In this document: one piece after another, positions 54,646 through 61,016 of the stretch
Numbering within the stretch: the first letter of the stretch is position 1
Layout of the letters: each line of letters opens with the position of its first letter
Assembly (NCBI GenBank): GCA_015065805.1
Contig: SVPN01000001.1
Coordinates: forward strand, 30,284-94,283
From: Oscillospiraceae bacterium
GTDB lineage: Bacteria; Bacillota; Clostridia; Oscillospirales; Acutalibacteraceae
DNA: 64,000 nucleotides
Direction of reading: 5' to 3'
The notes under the pieces: model-generated
What the model saw: the letters and a program-made list of their open reading frames with translations, nothing else
The model's database searches: none
What the model was told of the DNA's origin: nothing
Position numbers and translations under genes: made by a program

Positions 54646-55520
54646 TGTGCACCCTCCTTTTCGTAGAAATGCATAAACACTTCTTCAAGATCGGGATCGG
54701 CAATTGCCACATCGTCAAAGGGCACATCGCTGAGCTGACGAAGCAAACGATGTGCATCGCCGTTATACAGGAAGCTCGTCGTGCCGTTTACCGTCTGCAC
54801 ATCGCACGCCCCGTCAACAGCAGGCATCGCCGTCACACCGCGCAATGTAACACGCTTGACGCCCGTATGCCCAAGCTTTGTCACGCTGTCACTTGCCAGC
54901 ACTCTGCCTTCGCGGACAACGGCGGCGTCTGTGCAGTACCGCTCGATCTCCGTCAGGATATGGGACGACAAAAAGACCGTTGCCCCCTTTTGATTGCGTT
55001 CACGCAGGATCTCATAAAATTCCCGTTGCATCAGCGGATCCAATCCGCTTGTCGGCTCATCAAGAATATACAGCTCAGGATCGTGTTGTAACGCACAGAC
55101 GATACCGACCTTTTTGCGGTTACCGAGCGACAGCTCATCGATCCTGCGGGAAACATCCAGCTCCAGTCTGTCACACAGCACCTTCGCATTTGCAGAGCAA
55201 TCCATCCCGCGAAGCTTTGCGGACAACGCCAGGATCTCCCTGACACGCATACCGCTGTAAAACGTGGCTTCACCGGGCAAATAGCCGATGCGACGCAGAA
55301 TGGCGGTGCGATCCTTGACAATGTCCATTCCCATCACCGTTGCCTTACCGCTTGTCGGCTGAATCAAGCCTAACAGCGTGCGGATCGTGGTGGATTTGCC
55401 TGCTCCGTTCGGTCCGATGAAGCCGTAGAACTGTCCTTGCTCTACCGCAATGCTGACATCGATAATACCGCGGGATTTCCCGTAATACTTTGTCAATCCC
55501 GTTGTTTCAATGGCGTTCAT
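54642..55520 (-). CDS. ABC transporter ATP-binding protein
   Basis: This 292-residue ATPase has Walker A GPNGAGKST, signature LSLGNRKKVGIV (degenerate in the serine-glycine-glycine core) and Walker B LYILDEPTSGLD. A C-terminal extension of about 70 residues resembles those of bacitracin/lantibiotic-type exporters. Its substrate is unknown. The gene overlaps both neighbours by 4 bases. Confidence 0.93.
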   Translation of the reverse strand: MNAIETTGLTKYYGKSRGIIDVSIAVEQGQFYGFIGPNGAGKSTTIRTLLGLIQPTSGKATVMGMDIVKDRTAILRRIGYLPGEATFYSGMRVREILALSAKLRGMDCSANAKVLCDRLELDVSRRIDELSLGNRKKVGIVCALQHDPELYILDEPTSGLDPLMQREFYEILRERNQKGATVFLSSHILTEIERYCTDAAVVREGRVLASDSVTKLGHTGVKRVTLRGVTAMPAVDGACDVQTVNGTTSFLYNGDAHRLLRQLSDVPFDDVAIADPDLEEVFMHFYEKEGAQ

Positions 55521-56602
55521 CCGATCACCTCCAGTAATTCCTCATAAAACGCTTTGGTCGTTTGCTCATCCTTGAGCGCAAGCACCAGCACGCGGTCACC
55601 GTCGTTGATCAGAATGTGGAAATCCGCGTTGTTGTACGCATACAGCGTATACGTGCCGTAGAGATCATTTTGGAACATACCCAACTGCAGCTTCGCGCTT
55701 TGGAAGCCGCTGACACGCATTCCTACGTCGTGATCCTCGGTATACTGGATGTGGTGAAGCTGATCCAACGGGATCACGCTCTTTTCCCAATAGGTTGCAC
55801 TGACAACCAGCGTATCCCCTTCGATAGACGCCGAGATCTCACCCGTAAACATCAGCCCGGCAACCAGAAGCAGAATCAGCGGTACCGCAATCGCTGTGAT
55901 CCATACGCCGGCTTTTGTCTGAGCTGTTTTCGCAAGAGGAACAATGTCGTTTTTCTTTGCTTTCAGCTGTTTGTGCCGATACACGTACGAATACACCACC
56001 GGGACGGCAACAAATACGGCGGTCATTGTCAGCAAGACAATGAAGGAGACAGACTGCGGCAAAAAGACACACATCAAAACGGCAAGTCCGCCGAAGAACC
56101 ACACCTTTCCCGCTACGCGGTGAGTCGCGTTCCAGTTTTCCTTGCTTTCAAGCGTGGGACGGATCTTGATTCCGAGAGTGAAGTTTTGCTTGCATTTGGG
56201 CATATAATTCCCCAGTACAATGAACAGCAGTCCGAACAGCAGGCAAAGCAACATCGGAAGGTTCAGGCGCCATCCGAGCGCCGTCGCATACATAAAGCCG
56301 TTTACAAAGCAGGACAAAACGGGGACGATCCAAAGCGCCATCCCGAGTGCTTTCGGATTCTGATCCTTATTTTTGGGATCTTTTGCCGATACAAAAACGC
56401 ATACCCAGAAAACCGCCAGCAAAATCAGCGGAATGCCGAACACGGCAAACACCTTGGAGGCATATCCGTCCGCTTCACCCGAAGCACCCCAATGCGTCGC
56501 CATCGACGCAGGAAGCCTGTACCAAAGCACCATTCCCGCCGTAATCGGCAACAATGTCACAAGCGAGGCGAGCAACAGCTTTCGCCAGTACGTTTTGATC
56601 AT
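55517..56602 (-). CDS. SdpI-like membrane protein with DUF1648 and a C-terminal PH-like domain
   Basis: This 361-residue protein has DUF1648 at the N-terminus (WYRLPASMATHWGASGEADG, slightly shorter than quoted in family logos), an SdpI block (NYMPKCKQNFTLGIKI, RPTL, WNATHRVAGK), several hydrophobic segments, and residues about 260-361 forming a beta-rich, PH-like tail. SdpI gives immunity to the SDP toxin in B. subtilis and signals to SdpR. Here it overlaps the SdpR-like repressor gene by 4 bases. Confidence 0.85.
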   Translation of the reverse strand: MIKTYWRKLLLASLVTLLPITAGMVLWYRLPASMATHWGASGEADGYASKVFAVFGIPLILLAVFWVCVFVSAKDPKNKDQNPKALGMALWIVPVLSCFVNGFMYATALGWRLNLPMLLCLLFGLLFIVLGNYMPKCKQNFTLGIKIRPTLESKENWNATHRVAGKVWFFGGLAVLMCVFLPQSVSFIVLLTMTAVFVAVPVVYSYVYRHKQLKAKKNDIVPLAKTAQTKAGVWITAIAVPLILLLVAGLMFTGEISASIEGDTLVVSATYWEKSVIPLDQLHHIQYTEDHDVGMRVSGFQSAKLQLGMFQNDLYGTYTLYAYNNADFHILINDGDRVLVLALKDEQTTKAFYEELLEVIG

Positions 56603-56871
56603 TCTCCGCTCTCTCCTTTCAGGTCAGCGATCCACAGCATCGTCTCTTCCAAAACCGATGTGTTGATCTCGTAAAAGATGTATTTCCCTTCGCGTGTGTC
56701 GCGGATCAGATCCGCCTCTTTGAGTACCGATAAATGCCGCGAGATCGACGCCGCCGTCACGTCAAAATGCTCCGTGATTTCCCCTGCGGACATCCGTCCC
56801 TTTTTCAGGAGATTGAGAATCTCCCGACGAATCGGATCGGCAAGTGCGCGAAGCGTTTGTTGCAATCCCAT
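56599..56871 (-). CDS. sdpR: ArsR/SdpR-family transcriptional repressor
   Basis: This 90-residue winged-helix protein has ALADPIRREILNLLKKGRM and the recognition helix TAASISRHLSVLKEADL, with no metal-binding cysteines of the ArsR type. It matches autorepressors of the SdpR group. AAGGAGGG precedes the ATG at 56871. It is first in the operon and very likely binds the palindrome at 56885-56909. Confidence 0.9.
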   Translation of the reverse strand: MGLQQTLRALADPIRREILNLLKKGRMSAGEITEHFDVTAASISRHLSVLKEADLIRDTREGKYIFYEINTSVLEETMLWIADLKGESGE

Positions 56872-56884
56872 ATTCGCCCTCCTT

Positions 56885-56909
56885 TTTAACATTTAACCTA
56901 AATGTTAAA
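56885..56909. promoter_or_regulatory. Operator palindrome of the SdpR-like repressor
   Basis: TTTAACATTTA and TAAATGTTAAA are exact inverted 11-base arms separated by 3 bases. The site lies between the -10 and the ribosome binding site. Confidence 0.85.
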
Positions 56910-56912
56910 TAT

Positions 56913-56941
56913 AGTATACCGCGAGTTCTTGTGTTTGTCAA
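56913..56941 (-). promoter_or_regulatory. Promoter of the SdpR-SdpI-ABC operon
   Basis: On the minus strand TTGACA (56941-56936), a 17-base spacer and TATACT (56918-56913). Confidence 0.9.
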
Positions 56942-56954
56942 GAGGAATTTAAAA

Positions 56955-56990
56955 AGAAAACGTGCTCCTAACGAAAGAAGCACGTTTTCT
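56955..56990 (-). terminator. Terminator after the YwaF-like gene
   Basis: AGAAAACGTGCT and AGCACGTTTTCT form the stem directly after the stop codon, with TTTTT following on the minus strand. Confidence 0.88.
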
Positions 56991-57773
56991 TTACGCCGAA
57001 ACCTTGGAGGATGCGGTTACTTTTGCTTTGAAGAAATACACCGCATAGAATACGCTTATGTACAGCAGGAACAGCGCCACCACCGCCAACGGATACAGCA
57101 CCTCACTGCCGTCCACAAAATTGAACAGAATGTCATACGGTGTGCCGTCCCCGCGCATCAGGAACATATAGTTGTAGTCCAAAAGGCGATTGGCAACATA
57201 CGCCGCCCCGCAAAAGCCGAGCAGGATGGAAAAGGTGATGCCGATGTTACGCCGTTGCATACTCGCCATATTGCTCATCAGAATATACAGGGATGCAAAG
57301 CCCGCAAGCGAATGCGTGACGCCCGACACCACGTTATCAAACGACAACACGGGATAAGCCGCATAGTTCTGCCCTGCACCGTAGGTGCCGAGCAACGCGC
57401 CTAAAATGCCGAAAATGAGAACGAAATCCAATGCCGCCTCGCGAAGGCGTCCTTTTGTGAACGCCGCAAGAGGCATCGCGATCAGCTGAACACTGCATAA
57501 AAACAGCGGTAATTCATACAGCCAGTGCATCGGGTCATTCCCGCGGATACACAGCAAGACGATTTTGAACAGCTCGATCGTGTCGATCAGGATCGCGGCA
57601 ACGATCAGAACACGGTTTTTCTCTTTCATCGATTTGTGTTTGTTGCGCTTGCCTAAAAACATCGCCAACGCAATCATTATCAACATCAGCGTGGTGACAA
57701 ACGTCAGATGCTGCCACGACATAAAGCCTTCTGCTTCGCGCTGATAGCCGCCGAAGCCGAAAAATTCACGCAT
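56991..57773 (-). CDS. YwaF/TIGR02206-like integral membrane protein
   Basis: This 260-residue protein has about seven hydrophobic segments and the family cues LYELPLFLCSVQLIAMPLAA and YGAGQNYAAYPVLSFDN, as in the YwaF/TMEM164-related group of unknown function. AAGAGGTG lies 9 bases before the ATG at 57773; two upstream in-frame starts lack sites. It has its own promoter. Confidence 0.82.
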   Translation of the reverse strand: MREFFGFGGYQREAEGFMSWQHLTFVTTLMLIMIALAMFLGKRNKHKSMKEKNRVLIVAAILIDTIELFKIVLLCIRGNDPMHWLYELPLFLCSVQLIAMPLAAFTKGRLREAALDFVLIFGILGALLGTYGAGQNYAAYPVLSFDNVVSGVTHSLAGFASLYILMSNMASMQRRNIGITFSILLGFCGAAYVANRLLDYNYMFLMRGDGTPYDILFNFVDGSEVLYPLAVVALFLLYISVFYAVYFFKAKVTASSKVSA

Positions 57774-57807
57774 AAAATACGGCACCTCTTTTTTCGACAT
57801 TTTTCTC

Positions 57808-57836
57808 AGTATACACCCTGTGCATTCATTTTGCAA
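57808..57836 (-). promoter_or_regulatory. Promoter of the YwaF-like gene
   Basis: On the minus strand TTGCAA (57836-57831), a 17-base spacer and TATACT (57813-57808). Confidence 0.75.
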
Positions 57837-57986
57837 GAGGTAACGCACATAACGTTACGCCCCAAACGCAACACGGAACAGTATGCTCTTAAACAGTCCG
57901 AAATACAAACAATTTTTTGTCCGAAAACAGCCGGATTTCCCTCTTCCCTTTTTCAAAAGTATGTGCTATAATGTGAAATATGCTAT

Positions 57987-58024
57987 CGGGGTGTGGCGCA
58001 GTTGGTAGCGCGCGACATTTGGGA
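57987..58024 (+). pseudogene. Stranded 5' half of a tRNA-Pro gene (copy 1)
   Basis: The first 38 bases of a tRNA-Pro(UGG) gene are present: acceptor 5' strand CGGGGTG, D arm (GGCGCAGTTGGTAGCGC), anticodon 5' strand CGACA and loop TTTGGGA. Sequence then changes to unrelated DNA, so no tRNA can form. A TATAAT at 57967-57972 sits at the right distance, so the original tRNA promoter may still fire into this remnant. Confidence 0.85.
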
Positions 58025-58184
58025 GCGTGCCCAGCAGTTATAGCCGAGATTTTGCAAAAGTCCCGAAAAGCCTTTAACGGTGCGGACTTTCGGCACTTAA
58101 TAAAAACGCAAAACGGCGTGGAATTTGCGTTTGACCACAGTTTGTCCCACTTCCACGCACAAGCGAGAAAAATTGAATAGATAT
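58025..58184 (+). other. Unassigned DNA between the two tRNA-Pro halves
   Basis: No gene is visible. It contains AAAAGCCTTTAA followed by TGCGG (58064-58088), a string that recurs near 63956 at the right end of the window. Confidence 0.5.
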
Positions 58185-58222
58185 CCGGGTGTGGCGCAGC
58201 TGGGAGCGCGGGTGGTTTGGGA
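58185..58222 (+). pseudogene. Stranded 5' half of a tRNA-Pro gene (copy 2)
   Basis: A second 38-base tRNA-Pro 5' half ends at the same anticodon-loop point, TTTGGGA. Its acceptor strand (CCGGGTG), D loop and anticodon stem (GGTGG) differ from copy 1 and from the intact gene, so it is not a simple recent duplication. The following 170 bases contain no recognisable gene. Confidence 0.82.
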
Positions 58223-58226
58223 CTGT
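58214..58226 (+). repeat. Candidate attachment-site core, left copy
   Basis: GGTTTGGGACTGT includes the anticodon loop TTTGGGA of the stranded tRNA-Pro half. An exact copy is at 63899-63911. Confidence 0.45.
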
Positions 58227-58393
58227 ATCGGCGGACATTTTACCGTAATCTGCCGACCTGCCATAAACCGCATGACACCGCCATAATCGACGATCATAAA
58301 AATAAGAATTCGCACCAAACGACGGCAACGACCACATGACATCCCACAGAGGTCGGAACAATGCCGTTTTTGATATGTAAAAACTGATTATTT

Positions 58394-58469
58394 CGGGGTG
58401 TAGCGCAGTTGATAGCGCACCGCATTTGGGATGCGGGGGCCGCGGGTTTGAGTCCCGCCACTCCGACCA
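58394..58469 (+). tRNA. tRNA-Pro (anticodon UGG)
   Basis: A complete cloverleaf of 76 bases with encoded CCA: acceptor CGGGGTG/CACTCCG (one G-U), D arm, anticodon stem CCGCA/TGCGG with loop TTTGGGA (anticodon TGG), variable loop and T arm CGCGGG-TTTGAGT-CCCGC. It is the only intact copy of three tRNA-Pro-derived sequences within 500 bases. Confidence 0.96.
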
Positions 58470-58508
58470 AAAAAGCCTGTGGAACCAATGATTCCACAGG
58501 CTTTTTCT
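58470..58508 (+). terminator. Terminator of tRNA-Pro
   Basis: AAAAGCCTGTGGAA pairs with TTCCACAGGCTTTTT, starting at the base after the CCA end. Confidence 0.9.
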
Positions 58509-58599
58509 TTGTTTACAGCGGGCTAAATATATTCAGTTAAGCTCTCATGCGGTAACTGGTTGTAAGATACAAATCATTCCAAATAGATCTATCAACGAT

Positions 58600-58926
58600 T
58601 TGATAGAAATGTCAATCAAAGGTAATTTGATTGATATTGTTAACTTAAGAAATATGATGGTTCATAACAACGGAATGATTGATGCTCATTTCAAAAAAAC
58701 TACATCATACAGTCGATTGCAAAGCAAAATAAATGGCGACCTCTATATGTTAACAGAGGAAGAAATCGAATTGTATTGGAACAGCGTATTGGATTTACTG
58801 CTTCAGTTATCAAAAGTATATATAAAACGATATTTTGCCGATAGAAATGTTGTTATAGCTAATTACTATTTTAATAATGGAATGCCACAATATCCCAAAA
58901 GGCGCAAACTCATATTAAGTGAATAA
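58600..58926 (+). pseudogene. AT-rich 3' remnant of a HEPN-domain (RiboL-PSP-HEPN-like) gene
   Basis: The frame codes for about 108 residues including LRNMMVHNNGMID, where R-N-M-M-V-H matches the Rx4-6H motif of HEPN ribonucleases. The same frame stays open upstream to 58489 without a good start or binding site, so the 5' part seems lost. Base composition is far more AT-rich than neighbours. A terminator follows. Confidence 0.6.
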
Positions 58927-58930
58927 TGAC

Positions 58931-58965
58931 AAAACAGCCGCAGGAGCAAATCCTGCGGCTGTTTT
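58931..58965. terminator. Bidirectional terminator
   Basis: AAAACAGCCGCAGGA pairs with TCCTGCGGCTGTTTT around a short loop between convergent genes. Confidence 0.9.
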
Positions 58966-58967
58966 CG

Positions 58968-59897
58968 TTACATCATTCTTTTGCATTCCTCTGCAAGCCG
59001 TAAAGGATACGCAGCTTCAATGTCATATCCGTCGCGTGTTAGTTCTTCGGCGATTTGACACCAAATGATATATGCCTTTTTGTACTCACCGCATTCTTGA
59101 TAGTAGAACCCTTTGGAATACCACGCATCAAGATAAGTGCTGTCGAGTTCAAGTGCTTTATCCCAATAGGCAAACGCTTCTTCAATACGACCGAGTTGTT
59201 TACAGCAATCGCCACCGTAAATATAGAGTGACGGATAGTTTGGAAATCGTTCAATTGCTTTGCAAAACCACTCATACGCCTGTTCATATTGTGCTGCATA
59301 TTGATACGCCGCCACAAGACAGATCCATTCTTCAGGTTCATTACTGCCACTTTCCATGATCGCGAGTTGCTCACGGATTGTATCTTCGCTTTTGCCGACA
59401 TCCGCATACAACAGCATCTTTTGATGACGGGTGCGCCAGTAAATATTTTCGGTGTCGTCTGACTTGGCACCTTCGGTGATTACGTTATCAAACGCTTCAA
59501 TCGCCTTGTCCCTGCACAGCTTCATCATATAGTGATGGATGATACCGTATGTGCGCCTATCATCGGCAGAATCGTGTCCGCTGCGGAACAGTTTTTGGAA
59601 TTCTTGTTCCGCGCGCACGAAATTTTCGGCAGTACGGTTATCTTCAAAAACAGCTGCCAAACGTTGCGCATAATTGGCATACGCCACCGAAGTGGATCGG
59701 TACAGATCATCTATCGTCACGCCGTAAAGCTCTGCAATAGTAGGCAACAACATCACATCCGGCAATGTTGTACCACATTCCCAGCGAGATACGCTTTGTG
59801 CGGTGACACCAAGTTTTTCGGCAACTTGTTCTTGCGTATAGGATTTCGCGAGGCGAAAACGTTTGAGATTGGAAACAAAAGCAGTGTTCAAAACCAT
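58968..59897 (-). CDS. XRE-family HTH regulator with TPR repeats
   Basis: This 309-residue protein has an N-terminal HTH_3 domain (SNLKRFRLAKSYTQEQVAEK, followed by GVTAQSVSRWECG, residues about 8-60) and then helical TPR-like repeats to the C-terminus, with AFAYWDKALELDSTYLDAWY as a good TPR. Such proteins sense a peptide or partner via the TPRs and regulate nearby genes. The ATG at 59897 is only 2 bases from GGGAG; a TTG at 59891 is better spaced, so the start is uncertain. It is the first candidate regulator in the accessory segment. Confidence 0.85.
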   Translation of the reverse strand: MVLNTAFVSNLKRFRLAKSYTQEQVAEKLGVTAQSVSRWECGTTLPDVMLLPTIAELYGVTIDDLYRSTSVAYANYAQRLAAVFEDNRTAENFVRAEQEFQKLFRSGHDSADDRRTYGIIHHYMMKLCRDKAIEAFDNVITEGAKSDDTENIYWRTRHQKMLLYADVGKSEDTIREQLAIMESGSNEPEEWICLVAAYQYAAQYEQAYEWFCKAIERFPNYPSLYIYGGDCCKQLGRIEEAFAYWDKALELDSTYLDAWYSKGFYYQECGEYKKAYIIWCQIAEELTRDGYDIEAAYPLRLAEECKRMM

Positions 59898-60033
59898 CAC
59901 TCCCAACAACAGATTTCGAAGCTTCTGTTTGTATTGTACACGAAACGATGGTGTTCGTCTATGGCATAAAATAAGGATTTGGTCGTAGTTTTTGATGACA
60001 ACAGCAGTCAGATTACTTAATTGACAAATGAAC

Positions 60034-60065
60034 AACCCGCCGTAGGACTATTCCCACGGCGGGTT
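60034..60065 (-). terminator. Probable terminator after the PLMP-like gene
   Basis: AACCCGCCGT pairs with ACGGCGGGTT around a loop. The T-tract on the minus strand is weak. Confidence 0.6.
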
Positions 60066-60075
60066 GGTTTACTTG

Positions 60076-60786
60076 TTATTCGCCTTTTGCTTCACGGATC
60101 TCTTCAAGAATTTCATCCTTCAGATCTTCCAATTCATCTTTGAAGTCTCCCAGTTGATCCAGCGCTTCTGCAAGCGCGTCGCCGAGCACCGCATCCAGCT
60201 CGTGCTCCGAAAAATACTCACGCACCTGCTCTTGCACAACCGTGTGGATCATTCCTTGCGCCGAGACAGCAACCGTCGGTTGGAAAAAAGCGCGTTCCGA
60301 TTCCGTCAACCGATCAGAGAGTACATCGGACAGCAGTCCTGCCATCAGTGCCACGCGACGCATATCCGCCGCAAGAAAGCCACCGTCGACGCCTTCAGGG
60401 ATGTCCGTCACAAAGAAGCCATCTTCGATCCAGTTATTCTTCACCGCTGTGCGATAAACGCCCGAATAGGCGGTTTTGGATGCCCAAAACGCCGTGGGTT
60501 CGTTGATGTTTCGACTGATCGTTGCGAGAATACGCAGTGCGGTTGTCAACGAGATGTCGGTCGCAACCGATTCGGTAGTGGTTTCAGCTTGTTGCAAAAC
60601 AACTTGATTATCCATGAAATGTTCCTCCGTTTCATTATGCGGAGGGCACGCAAGGCAAATTGTGTGTTCGTCCACAAAGCGTGCCCTGCCGTGTTTTACA
60701 AGACCTTTTGCCCGATTCGGGTAGGTCGGTTCGTATTCATGTCCTTGTTCGTCAACCACCATAATGTTTTTTTCGATGGGTATCAT
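60076..60786 (-). CDS. Protein of unknown function with PLMP/RRXRXX-like N-terminus
   Basis: This 236-residue protein begins with VVDEQGHEYEPTYPNRAKGL, then VKHGRARFVDEHTICL and ACPP. The pattern V-D-x-x-G-x-x-Y-x-PT-x-P-x-RA-x-x-LV-x-x-G-x-A resembles the short N-terminal domain of IscB-like and RRXRXX proteins. The rest (60-236) is helical, with an acidic heptad-like tail (LGDFKDELEDLKDEILEEIR), and no nuclease motif. The ATG at 60786 directly abuts AAGGGG, leaving no spacer; an ATG at 60762 lacks a site. The start and function are uncertain. Confidence 0.7.
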   Translation of the reverse strand: MIPIEKNIMVVDEQGHEYEPTYPNRAKGLVKHGRARFVDEHTICLACPPHNETEEHFMDNQVVLQQAETTTESVATDISLTTALRILATISRNINEPTAFWASKTAYSGVYRTAVKNNWIEDGFFVTDIPEGVDGGFLAADMRRVALMAGLLSDVLSDRLTESERAFFQPTVAVSAQGMIHTVVQEQVREYFSEHELDAVLGDALAEALDQLGDFKDELEDLKDEILEEIREAKGE

Positions 60787-60862
60787 CCCCTTGGTTTATG
60801 ACTTTGGTATGTTTGCGAATGGCTGTTTTTTGTAATGGGTGCCGTCCCCGCTTCGCACTTTC

Positions 60863-60914
60863 AGTATAGCATATTGTACCATTGTATTGCAAGGAGAAAA
60901 TCGTATGGTATAAT
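60863..60914. promoter_or_regulatory. Divergent promoters sharing one palindromic -35
   Basis: TTGCAA at 60887-60892 is its own reverse complement. On the plus strand it is followed after 16 bases by TATAAT (60909-60914) and on the minus strand after 18 bases by TATACT (60868-60863). The two promoters serve the sigma-factor gene and the PLMP-like gene. Confidence 0.65.
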
Positions 60915-61016
60915 ACAATTATAAAATTTTCTCCATATACCCAACCTTTTCCTTTCGCCGTTGCTCTTATAGGTGAAAGCCCTCAAAACCAACCTCCAAA
61001 AGAAAGGAAGCGCTTC

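Noticed and set aside
57987..58222. Assembly artefact as the cause of the tRNA halves
   Set aside because: The two halves differ in sequence from each other and from the intact copy, so simple duplication by misassembly is unlikely, though read mapping would be needed to exclude it.
58170..58400. A second functional tRNA at 58185
   Set aside because: Only the 5' half is present; no complementary anticodon strand, T arm or acceptor 3' strand follows.
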